Source: Bacillota bacterium (GTDB lineage Bacteria > Bacillota > Clostridia > Lutisporales > Lutisporaceae). From it: DNA of 5,497 nucleotides. Location: contig JALNWH010000119.1 in the NCBI GenBank assembly GCA_023230985.1, positions 1-5,497 on the forward strand, written 5' to 3'. The notes under the pieces were generated by a model. It was not told the origin of the DNA and made no database searches. It worked only from the letters and a program-made list of their open reading frames with translations. The position numbers and the translations under genes are program-made. Shown here one piece after another: positions 1 through 5,387 of the stretch (its first letter is position 1; the number at the start of each line of letters is the position of its first letter).

Positions 1-1072
1 CTAAAGAACCTGTGCTCTTAGCAAATACAAGTATCTTTTTGCCTAGGGCATCTAACATACCTGTTTTTTCTAACATACCTCCAAAGGTTAAAGCACATAA
101 AATAAGGGATATAGTCCACATCATACTGTCCAATCCACCTCGGGTTAATAGCTCGTCCAGCATTTCATTTCCTGTCTCAGATACTATACCATAGTGCATA
201 GCATCAATAACATCGCCAAAGTCTGCACCTTGGAATAATACTGCCGCAATACCGCCTAATACGGTACCCATCATAAGCCCGGGTACTGCAGGCATCTTCA
301 TTGCAACAGCAACGATAACAACTACTGGAACAATAAGTAGTAAGGGATTAATTACAAAGTTATCCCTCATTGTATTTAAAATTTCATTGATTGCCGGAAC
401 ATCAAGTTGTTTACCTGCAAATCGAGCACCCATAATACCGAAAGCTACTAAGGCTATAGCATAAGATGTTCCTGTGGTATAAAACATGTGTTTAATGTGA
501 TCAAATAAGTTTGAACCTGCGATTGCAGGTGCTAAGTTTGTAGTATCAGATAGGGGAGACAACTTATCACCAAAGTATGCTCCCGATATAATAGCACCGG
601 CTGCCATTGGACCGGGAACTCCCAGACCTGCAGCAACACCCATAAGGGCTATACCTACAGTACCTGCTGTAGTCCATGAACTGCCTGTTGCTAATGCAAC
701 GACACTGCACAATAACATTGAAGCTATAAGAAAGAATGAAGGCGATAAAATTTGAAGACCGTAGAAAATTAAAGTAGGTACTATTCCACCTAAAATCCAT
801 GTACCTATTATCATACCTATTATCCCTAGAATTATTATAGCTTGCATAGTAGCATCAATTGTCTCTAGGAATCCATCCTCAATTTCTTTCCATGTGTAGC
901 CAAGTCTGTAAACACCCACTAGTGCGGTAAGAATGGAACCAAATACTAAGGGAATATGAACGTCAGCTTCTAATACCAAAATGGCATACATAAGTATAGC
1001 AACTGTTATAACTATAGGTATTAGTGCATCCAGCATAGTCGCTTCTTTTTTCTGTCTTTCCTTATTGGACAT
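1..1072 (-). CDS. nhaC: Na+/H+ antiporter, NhaC family (3' end cut by window)
   Basis: Integral membrane secondary transporter, predicted to exchange Na+ for H+ across the cytoplasmic membrane; the family also includes malate/lactate-coupled antiporters such as MleN, so the exact substrate is open. I translated 357 codons with no stop before the left edge; family members usually run to about 450-500 residues, so the C-terminus is missing. The strongest marker is GDKLSPLSDTTN at residues 168-179, the signature region of NhaC proteins, preceded by a Gly/Ala-rich stretch (about 140-165). Hydrophobic segments occur near residues 17-34, 40-55, 77-98, 112-129, 136-165, 203-216, 243-258 and 262-281; the short charged N-terminus (SNKERQKKE) fits a cytoplasmic start. 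ATG 1072 is chosen over in-frame ATG 1078 because AAAGGAGT (1087-1080) lies 8 nt from the former but only 2 nt from the latter. It is divergent from the P-loop gene. Family assignment is confident; substrate is inferred. Confidence 0.93.
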   Translation of the reverse strand, partial: MSNKERQKKEATMLDALIPIVITVAILMYAILVLEADVHIPLVFGSILTALVGVYRLGYTWKEIEDGFLETIDATMQAIIILGIIGMIIGTWILGGIVPTLIFYGLQILSPSFFLIASMLLCSVVALATGSSWTTAGTVGIALMGVAAGLGVPGPMAAGAIISGAYFGDKLSPLSDTTNLAPAIAGSNLFDHIKHMFYTTGTSYAIALVAFGIMGARFAGKQLDVPAINEILNTMRDNFVINPLLLIVPVVVIVAVAMKMPAVPGLMMGTVLGGIAAVLFQGADFGDVIDAMHYGIVSETGNEMLDELLTRGGLDSMMWTISLILCALTFGGMLEKTGMLDALGKKILVFAKSTGSL

Positions 1073-1124
1073 AATCATTACTCCTTTCACTTGTAAATTA
1101 TTTGCTGTCCAATAAATCAGTAAC

Positions 1125-1130
1125 ATTATA
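1125..1130 (-). promoter_or_regulatory. Candidate -10 box of the antiporter gene
   Basis: Read on the minus strand this is a perfect TATAAT, about 50 nt upstream of the antiporter start codon, which would give a leader of roughly 45 nt. No good -35 hexamer lies at 16-18 nt spacing; the upstream sequence is only T-rich (the nearest TTGCTT is at about 20 nt). In DNA this AT-rich a perfect -10 can occur by chance, so this is a weak call. Confidence 0.25.
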
Positions 1131-1214
1131 GAGTTTTAATAAAAGTAAAAAAGCAAATTTTATATACACATTTAAGGACAGCTAAAAATATCTATGTTTT
1201 TATTATCGCAGAAA

Positions 1215-1228
1215 TACATTATAATGTA
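1215..1228. repeat. 14-bp perfect palindrome TACATTATAATGTA
   Basis: A perfect dyad in the divergent spacer, 143 nt upstream of the antiporter start. It contains a TATAAT on each strand, so it could be a symmetric operator, a bidirectional -10 element, or a chance product of AT-rich composition. It does not match a known repressor box that I can name with confidence. Confidence 0.3.
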
Positions 1229-1569
1229 AATAGATATATTAATCATAAAGTTTTTATATTCTGAATAATACATAAATAAATGGCTTTATGTAACAATATC
1301 GCTAAGATGCTTGATATTTTGACATATTATGCATGATATTAATAATTATTAACTAAATGTATAAAAAGTGCATATAGCACAATAAATAGCTATCCTGATA
1401 TATATTTTTTCTGCTTTAAACAGTTTTCCTTTTTGGATTTGATGCTAAGAACTGATTTTTCATACCATAAAACTTAGCTGTTGCACAAAAAGTAATAAAA
1501 ACAAGTTGGTTTAATAGTATTTATTAGCCTGCTTTATTTAAAAAACTGATAATTGTTATAAATAAATGA

Positions 1570-1598
1570 TTGAAATAAACTGCTAAATATAGTATTCT
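1570..1598 (+). promoter_or_regulatory. Candidate sigma-A promoter for the P-loop/HAD unit
   Basis: TTGAAA (1570-1575) is separated by 17 nt from TATTCT (1593-1598). These match the consensus hexamers at 5 of 6 and 4 of 6 positions with ideal spacing. Transcription would start near 1605, leaving a leader of about 30 nt that includes the Shine-Dalgarno site. A weaker alternative, TTGTTA (1553-1558) with TAAACT (1576-1581), also has 17-nt spacing. Confidence 0.35.
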
Positions 1599-1621
1599 CT
1601 AATTAATCTCTAAAAAACGTT

Positions 1622-1628
1622 AGGGGGT
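1622..1628 (+). promoter_or_regulatory. Ribosome-binding site AGGGGGT
   Basis: AGGGGGT differs from the ideal AGGAGGT by one A-to-G change, which can still pair with 16S rRNA as a G-U wobble. It lies 7 nt before ATG 1636 and supports that start. The same ten bases, TAGGGGGTAA, precede the aldolase gene on the other strand. Confidence 0.7.
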
Positions 1629-1635
1629 AATTAAA

Positions 1636-2055
1636 ATGGTTAAGTTTATTGTCGGTGAAAAGGGAACCGGTAAAACAAAGATTATGATTGATATGGCTAA
1701 TTTAGCTGTAGAAGATTCAAAAGGACATATTGTTTATATTGACAGGGATAATAATCATGCCTACGATTTGGATAGAAGTCTTCGGTTTGTAAATGCGGGT
1801 GAATTCCGGATTGAGAACTTGAAGACTTTTTACGGTTTTTTGTGCGGAATTATTTCTCAAAATTTTGATGTTGAAAAAATATTTATAGACGGACTCAAAG
1901 TGATATCTGCAGCAAAGGATTCTTCTTTAAATGATTTTATCAAAGATTTGGAGATTCTACATAAAGAGTTCGGTGTTAGTTTTTTAATTAGTCTAAGCAG
2001 GTCAAAAGGCAAAGTACCGGAATTTTTAAAAGAATATATATTTGATGAGAAGTGA
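1636..2055 (+). CDS. Small P-loop NTPase-like protein of unknown function
   Basis: A 139-residue protein, probably cytosolic, with no signal peptide or membrane segment. The N-terminus is a beta strand (VKFIV) running into a complete Walker A motif, GEKGTGKT at residues 7-14. A second strand, HIVYID (31-36), is followed by the polar RDNNHAYDLD (37-46). KIFID at 81-85 fits a Walker B strand ending in Asp85, and FLISLS (116-121) looks like a further core strand. It is much shorter than a PilT or AAA+ ATPase and lacks their further motifs. I recall similar short clostridial proteins carrying automatic labels such as 'ATP-binding protein' or 'twitching motility protein PilT'; the PilT name is not supported by the motifs here. 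ATP or GTP binding is inferred from Walker A; hydrolysis is unproven. The start is fixed by AGGGGGT upstream. The HAD gene follows after 30 nt on the same strand, suggesting co-transcription. Confidence 0.88.
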   Translation: MVKFIVGEKGTGKTKIMIDMANLAVEDSKGHIVYIDRDNNHAYDLDRSLRFVNAGEFRIENLKTFYGFLCGIISQNFDVEKIFIDGLKVISAAKDSSLNDFIKDLEILHKEFGVSFLISLSRSKGKVPEFLKEYIFDEK

Positions 2056-2068
2056 GAAGTGGGATAAT

Positions 2069-2073
2069 GGAGG
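2069..2073 (+). promoter_or_regulatory. Ribosome-binding site GGAGG of the HAD gene
   Basis: GGAGG lies in the 30-nt gap after the P-loop gene, 12 nt before ATG 2086. The spacing is longer than the usual 6-9 nt, which may lower translation. No better in-frame start is present: the ATG at 2067 is in another frame. Confidence 0.6.
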
Positions 2074-2085
2074 ATAAAAACAAAA

Positions 2086-2799
2086 ATGATAGATACGGTA
2101 CTATTTGATTTAGACGGTACCTTATTAGGTATGGACTATGATGAATTTGAAGATAAATATTTTAATTCACTGGCGAAGAAATTTGTAAAATATAATGAAC
2201 CGAAAAAACTAATCCAAACCATATGGGATGCGACCATTCATATGGTTCAAAAAGCAGATGGCATAAGTTTCAATAGTGAAAGATTTTTTGAAAGATTTAA
2301 CACTTTAATAAAGCCCGACCATCACGATATATATTTGAACGGTTTTATGGATTTTTATAATAATGAATATGACGGTGTTAAAGAGGCAACTTTCAAAATG
2401 GAATATATGATAGAAGCTGTAAAGGTTTTAAAAGACAAAGGTTATAACGTAATGATAGCTACAAATCCTATTTTTCCTGAAGTTGCAGTATTAAAAAGGA
2501 TTGACTGGGCCGGACTCTCTCATAAAGATTTCAGCTTTATAACTAATTTTGAAATATGCCGCTATTGTAAACCGAATATCGAGTTTTATTATGAAATATC
2601 AGAAACAGTCAATAAAAAACCTGAGCAGTGCCTTATGGTTGGAAATGACATGCTGGAAGATATGATAGCAAAAAAAGCCGGAATGAAAACTTATCTAGTT
2701 AATGATTGTATTATTGAGCGAGAAAAGTTTTATGAACCTGATTATAAATCAGAAAGTAAAGGCTTTTTAAGATTTGTCGAAAACCTGCCGGTAATATAA
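2086..2799 (+). CDS. HAD-superfamily hydrolase (predicted phosphatase)
   Basis: A 237-residue cytosolic enzyme with all four HAD motifs. Motif I is FDLDGT, with nucleophile Asp8 and acid/base Asp10. Motif II is the strand VMIAT ending at Thr126. Motif III is Lys162 in CKPN. Motif IV is GNDMLED (186-192), with Asp188 and Asp192 as likely Mg2+ ligands. About 110 residues between motifs I and II form a helical C1-type cap, the region that selects substrate in this superfamily. Phosphomonoester hydrolysis through an aspartyl-phosphate is expected from the family, but the substrate cannot be read from the sequence; beta-phosphoglucomutase-like or phosphoglycolate-like activities remain possible. 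It lies 30 nt after the P-loop gene and is probably in the same transcript. Downstream is a convergent spacer with a large inverted repeat. Superfamily assignment is secure; biological role is unknown. Confidence 0.93.
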   Translation: MIDTVLFDLDGTLLGMDYDEFEDKYFNSLAKKFVKYNEPKKLIQTIWDATIHMVQKADGISFNSERFFERFNTLIKPDHHDIYLNGFMDFYNNEYDGVKEATFKMEYMIEAVKVLKDKGYNVMIATNPIFPEVAVLKRIDWAGLSHKDFSFITNFEICRYCKPNIEFYYEISETVNKKPEQCLMVGNDMLEDMIAKKAGMKTYLVNDCIIEREKFYEPDYKSESKGFLRFVENLPVI

Positions 2800-3054
2800 T
2801 AAATGAAGAATTGTTGGCGGAACATTCTGCATTGCATTATTGTAAGAACCATTTTATTTGTTGTCACATAGTTATCATTGCCATTGAAGATAGAAAAATT
2901 GTCACTCTGAGCGAAGCGAAGAGTCTTCTATTGCCGAGGCTTTTAAGATTCCTCGCTGCGTTCGGAATGACAATAATCATATTTATATAATACAATGACA
3001 AAACCATTGCTGTTATTAATATCTCAAAGTTTAATATAAAGCCCGGACTTTCTA
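2800..3054. other. Convergent intergenic spacer
   Basis: This spacer separates the 3' ends of the HAD gene and the aldolase gene. It holds the inverted repeat at 2898-2974 and no credible coding sequence. A short dyad, AAAG-CCCGGA-CTTT near 3042-3055, is too weak to call a terminator with confidence on either strand. Confidence 0.6.
2898..2974. repeat. Imperfect inverted repeat, REP-like extragenic element
   Basis: Two 30-nt arms (2898-2927 and 2945-2974) flank a 17-nt loop. The arms run ATTGTCA... to ...TGACAAT, and 24 of 30 positions are complementary; three more form G-U pairs in a plus-strand transcript. The left arm contains TGAGCGAAGCGAAGAGTC and the right arm CTCGCTGCGTTCGGAATGAC. This resembles extragenic palindromes of the form TGTCATTCTGAGCG-AGCGAAGAATCT seen in many bacterial genomes; that recognition is from memory, not a search. 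It is visibly more G/C-rich than the surrounding DNA. It lies between two convergent genes, where a hairpin could block read-through or stabilise 3' ends, though no long U-tract follows on either strand. Confidence 0.8.
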
Positions 3055-3984
3055 TTAAATTTTTCCGCTGCAGTTAAGCACATTTTTTATCTTGTGTTTA
3101 ACCATATTCTTTATCGCTTCTCTAGCCGGTCCCAAATATTTTCTAGGGTCAAAATCTTCAGGGTGTTCATGCAAATGTTTTCTAATTGAAGCAGTCATAG
3201 CCAGCCTTAAATCCGTATCAATGTTAATTTTACAAACACCAAGTTTGCCTGCCCTTAGTAACATTTCTTCGGGAACCCCTTTTGCCCCGGCTACATTACC
3301 TCCATATGTATTACATAATTCAACAAATTCAGGCAGCACAGTCGATGCACCGTGAAGAACCAAAGGATAACCGGGTAATAGATTAGTTATTTTTTCCAAT
3401 CTTTCAAAATCAAGCATCGGCTCGCCTTTGAATTTAAAGGCACCGTGACTTGTGCCTATAGCTATGGCGAGTGAATCAACATTTGTTCTTTCTACAAATT
3501 CGACAGCCTGATCCGGGTCAGTGAAGGTGGCATCTCTTTCAGCTACGCTTATAGCATCTTCTATACCGGCCAATCTTCCTAGTTCGGCTTCAACAACAAC
3601 TCCTCTTTCATGAGCATAATCAACAACTTGTTTTGTTAATTTAACATTTTCCTCAAAAGGCAGCTTTGAACCATCAATCATAACCGATGTAAAACCACCG
3701 TCAACACAGGATTTGCAGATTTCAAAATCTTCACCGTGATCCAAGTGAAGGCATATCGGTAAGTTGCTGTCTTCTAATGCCGCTTCCACAAGTTTTACTA
3801 AATAGACGTGTTTTGCATATTTTCTTGCCCCGGCAGAAACTTGAAGTATAAGAGGTGCTTGTTCTTCTTTGGCTGCATCTACAATACCTTGAATGATTTC
3901 CATGTTATTTACATTGAAAGCACCAACAGCATATTGCTCTTCATATGCCTTTTTGAACATTTCTTTTGAAGTAACTAATGGCAT
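3055..3984 (-). CDS. fba: Class II fructose-1,6-bisphosphate aldolase
   Basis: A 309-residue cytosolic Zn2+-dependent aldolase that reversibly cleaves fructose 1,6-bisphosphate to dihydroxyacetone phosphate and glyceraldehyde 3-phosphate in glycolysis and gluconeogenesis. The length is typical of the shorter class II group. Visible signatures: GAFNVNN (21-27); LHLDHGED (79-86) with catalytic Asp82 and Zn ligand His83; VEAELG (131-136) with the conserved Glu134; GTSHGAFKF (177-185) with Zn ligand His180; LHGAS (210-214) with Zn ligand His211; and KINIDTDLR (252-260), which binds the phosphorylated substrate. No key residue is missing. The related tagatose-bisphosphate aldolases (GatY/KbaY) share this fold, but no tagatose or galactitol genes are nearby, so fructose bisphosphate is the better call. 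The start is supported by AGGGGGT upstream. It lies 174 nt downstream of the HD-GYP gene in the same direction but has its own likely promoter. Confidence 0.95.
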   Translation of the reverse strand: MPLVTSKEMFKKAYEEQYAVGAFNVNNMEIIQGIVDAAKEEQAPLILQVSAGARKYAKHVYLVKLVEAALEDSNLPICLHLDHGEDFEICKSCVDGGFTSVMIDGSKLPFEENVKLTKQVVDYAHERGVVVEAELGRLAGIEDAISVAERDATFTDPDQAVEFVERTNVDSLAIAIGTSHGAFKFKGEPMLDFERLEKITNLLPGYPLVLHGASTVLPEFVELCNTYGGNVAGAKGVPEEMLLRAGKLGVCKINIDTDLRLAMTASIRKHLHEHPEDFDPRKYLGPAREAIKNMVKHKIKNVLNCSGKI

Positions 3985-3990
3985 TTTCTT

Positions 3991-3997
3991 ACCCCCT
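3991..3997 (-). promoter_or_regulatory. Ribosome-binding site AGGGGGT of the aldolase gene
   Basis: On the minus strand AGGGGGT lies 6 nt before the aldolase ATG. It is the same variant Shine-Dalgarno as at the P-loop gene and supports the assigned start. Confidence 0.75.
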
Positions 3998-4017
3998 ATT
4001 TTATCTTTTATAATACT

Positions 4018-4026
4018 ATTATATCA
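4018..4026 (-). promoter_or_regulatory. Extended -10 promoter of the aldolase gene
   Basis: The minus strand reads TGATATAAT, a perfect -10 hexamer with the TGn extension, which partly relieves the need for a -35 box. The sequence 17 nt upstream (AACATA) is a poor -35. The predicted start near 4011 would give a leader of about 27 nt. This argues that the aldolase can be transcribed separately from the HD-GYP gene. Confidence 0.55.
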
Positions 4027-4027
4027 G

Positions 4028-4043
4028 ATAAAACCGGTTATAT
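4028..4043. promoter_or_regulatory. 16-bp near-palindrome upstream of the aldolase -10, possible operator
   Basis: ATAAAACCGGTTATAT is symmetric around CCGG with one mismatched pair; the inner AACCGGTT is a perfect 8-bp palindrome. It lies directly upstream of the extended -10, overlapping the -35 region, a common place for repressor or activator binding. It does not fit a CcpA cre consensus. The binding factor is unknown. Confidence 0.3.
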
Positions 4044-4068
4044 GTTGTTAATAAGGAATATAGATGTA

Positions 4069-4087
4069 TGAGCGATAGCGAAAAGTC
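4069..4087. repeat. Degenerate half-copy of the extragenic repeat motif
   Basis: TGAGCGATAGCGAAAAGTC matches the left-arm core of the inverted repeat (2908-2925) at 17 of 18 positions, with one inserted T. The second arm of the big palindrome is not present here; a different small hairpin (4086-4103) follows. It looks like a decayed or partial relative of that element. Confidence 0.5.
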
Positions 4088-4103
4088 CCATGCTTCTATG
4101 GGA
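4086..4103 (-). terminator. Possible weak terminator after the HD-GYP gene
   Basis: On the minus strand TCCCAT and ATGGGA form a 6-bp stem with a 6-nt loop, followed by CTTTT. It lies 56 nt beyond the HD-GYP stop codon and ahead of the aldolase promoter, the right place to end that transcript. The stem is short and the U-run only four bases, so termination may be partial. Confidence 0.35.
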
Positions 4104-4158
4104 AAATATATGGGATAAAGCTTCAATATGATAGTTATCAGTAAAAAACCTTATTTAA

Positions 4159-5196
4159 TTATAATAATTCTGCAATAAATGAACGAGATTCCATACTTAA
4201 ATCAATTATCTTTGAGCTGTTTAGCTTTATCATAGGCTTGGATATGCATTTTTCATTAATAAAAATTATCTCACCTATATGACCGGTATTTAACTTAACT
4301 TTGTTACCTATATAAAAGCTTGCTATTCTTTTTAGAAAAGTAAGCAATATATTAGTATCACACTTTGTCAGATATTCGCTTTCATAGATTCTAAAGACCT
4401 CAAACGGAGTTTCCCTATTTTTATAAACCCTGTTGGATGTCATAGCATCGAAAATATCTGCGATGGCTACAATTTTTGCATATAGGTGTATTTGAGAAGA
4501 CTTAAGGTTAAAAGGATAACCCGAACCGTCTTCCCTTTCATGATGCATAAGCACTCCTATAGCAATATTTTTATTAAGGGCTATGTTTTTCTCCAATATT
4601 TTATATCCCATTATAGGATGTTTCTTTATTTCCTCAAATTCGGTTGGAGTTAACGGACCCGGTTTGCTAAGGATTTCAGCCGGAATTTTTGATTTGCCTA
4701 TATCATGGAGCAATCCGCAATAAGATATTAGTTTGCATTGTGTCTCATCTAAATTTAGCCATCTTGAAATTAATGAACTTAATAAAGATACATTAACACT
4801 ATGGGTATATGTATAGTCATCTATTTCTCTTACAGCATTTAAACTGTCAATAATATCTTTTACTGAGGTAAAGGTTTCTTGCAGATCATTTACAATGTTT
4901 TGTACTTTTATAGTATCCAGAGTCTTTCCGTTACCGATATCTCTGATAATTTCTTTAAAATCCGAAACATTTTCTTCATAGATCGCTGTTAAATCGGGTG
5001 CAACTGTTTCTACCGGTGCATATTCTTCAAATACTTTGAAATAATCGACTCTCAGGCTTTCAAGTTTTTCAATAGTATATGAATCTAATATAGAATTTTT
5101 ATGTAATAGTATTGCGCCATATTTATTATAAATGTCTTCAGCAATTATCATTCCCGGTTCACTTTCCGAAATATGAATGCTTATTATATTTTCCAT
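4159..5196 (-). CDS. HD-GYP domain protein, predicted c-di-GMP phosphodiesterase
   Basis: A 345-residue protein, probably cytosolic because no membrane segment is visible. Residues 1-60 form a small N-terminal module (PGMIIAEDIYNKYGAILL...) of a kind often found before HD-GYP domains; about 61-125 is a helical linker; about 126-275 is the HD-GYP domain; about 295-345 is a small beta-rich C-terminal region of unknown role. Catalytic signatures are intact: His132 in YTHSVNVS, the HD pair His164-Asp165 in LLHDIGKSKIP, His193 in KKHPIMG, HHEREDGSGYP (218-228) with the full GYP, and IVAIADIFDAMTSNRVYK (242-259). Family knowledge: such proteins use a bi- or tri-metal centre to hydrolyse cyclic di-GMP to pGpG or GMP, and some act on other cyclic dinucleotides. 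No receiver, GAF or PAS input domain is present, so the sensed signal is unknown. GGAG at 5207-5204, 7 nt upstream, supports the start. There is no obvious co-transcribed partner. Confidence 0.93.
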   Translation of the reverse strand: MENIISIHISESEPGMIIAEDIYNKYGAILLHKNSILDSYTIEKLESLRVDYFKVFEEYAPVETVAPDLTAIYEENVSDFKEIIRDIGNGKTLDTIKVQNIVNDLQETFTSVKDIIDSLNAVREIDDYTYTHSVNVSLLSSLISRWLNLDETQCKLISYCGLLHDIGKSKIPAEILSKPGPLTPTEFEEIKKHPIMGYKILEKNIALNKNIAIGVLMHHEREDGSGYPFNLKSSQIHLYAKIVAIADIFDAMTSNRVYKNRETPFEVFRIYESEYLTKCDTNILLTFLKRIASFYIGNKVKLNTGHIGEIIFINEKCISKPMIKLNSSKIIDLSMESRSFIAELL

Positions 5197-5309
5197 AGAA
5201 TCACTCCAAGCAAGTCTATTTTATAATGGACAATAGTTATATAAAACATTATATTGATTGGAACAACGACTAATTTTACATAAAAATGAAGTAATTGTAC
5301 TTGGTTCCT

Positions 5310-5338
5310 ATTATAGCAATAATATGTCATAGAAGCAA
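5310..5338 (-). promoter_or_regulatory. Extended -10 promoter of the HD-GYP gene (proximal)
   Basis: The minus strand has TTGCTT (5338-5333), a 17-nt spacer, then TATAAT (5315-5310) preceded by the TGn extension (TGC). The -35 is poor (3 of 6), but the -10 is perfect and extended. Transcription would start near 5303, giving a leader of about 107 nt. Confidence 0.55.
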
Positions 5339-5379
5339 CAAAGTTCGATAAAATATCGCATTATATCAATTACTTTGTT
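5337..5379. repeat. Nested dyad over the HD-GYP promoter region
   Basis: Outer 8-nt arms AACAAAGT (5337-5344) and ACTTTGTT (5372-5379) are perfect inverted repeats. Inside them CGATA (5346-5350) and TATCG (5354-5358) form a perfect 5-bp stem with an AAA loop. The outer dyad touches the proximal -35 and covers the upstream -10, so it could be an operator or a transcript structure. Confidence 0.4.
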
Positions 5380-5387
5380 ACTGTTCA
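5360..5387 (-). promoter_or_regulatory. Second, upstream extended -10 promoter candidate
   Basis: The minus strand has TGAACA (5387-5382), a 16-nt spacer and TGATATAAT ending in a perfect -10 (5365-5360). It has the same TGA extension as the aldolase promoter. It would start near 5353, 50 nt upstream of the proximal start. The -10 lies inside the nested dyad at 5337-5379, so it may be regulated or may be an AT-rich coincidence. Confidence 0.35.

Larger units (their letters stand above)
1079..1635. other. AT-rich divergent intergenic spacer, no gene seen
   Basis: This stretch of about 560 bases separates the leftward antiporter gene from the rightward P-loop gene. All frames are broken by frequent stops, and I found no ribosome-binding site followed by a plausible ORF apart from those of the two flanking genes. 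It is extremely A/T-rich and lacks the conserved G/C-rich helices expected of common riboswitches or of a tRNA. Its notable contents are a 14-bp perfect palindrome (1215-1228), a small inverted repeat GTGC-ATATA-GCAC (1368-1380), a long-loop inverted repeat GCTAAG (1444-1449) / CTTAGC (1473-1478), and candidate promoters near both ends. None of these small repeats is convincing as a terminator. Confidence 0.6.

Noticed and set aside
12..194. Short open frame on the plus strand
   Set aside because: It lies entirely inside the antiporter gene on the opposite strand, whose translation shows clear NhaC motifs; there is no ribosome-binding site or recognisable domain.
567..800. 77-codon open frame on the minus strand
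   Set aside because: It is another frame of the antiporter coding region. Its product is rich in Ser, Arg, Cys and Tyr with no domain, as expected for an out-of-frame shadow.
1079..1635. Riboswitch or small RNA gene in the divergent spacer
   Set aside because: Only short, weak dyads are present, with no G/C-rich helix set, no strong hairpin plus U-tract, and no conserved core that I recognise.
1636..2055. PilT-like twitching motility ATPase
   Set aside because: At 139 residues with only Walker A and a probable Walker B, it lacks the Asp/His boxes and size of PilT, and no pilus genes are nearby.
2898..2974. CRISPR repeat or insertion sequence end
   Set aside because: There is one palindrome with no regularly spaced direct repeats, no transposase gene and no target-site duplication; an extragenic palindromic element fits better.
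3092..3355. 87-codon open frame on the plus strand
   Set aside because: It is antisense to the aldolase gene, which keeps all catalytic residues; no start signal or motif supports it.
5197..5303. GEMM-type c-di-GMP riboswitch before the HD-GYP gene
   Set aside because: The leader lacks the conserved G-rich segments and paired helices of both c-di-GMP riboswitch classes; it is almost all A and T.
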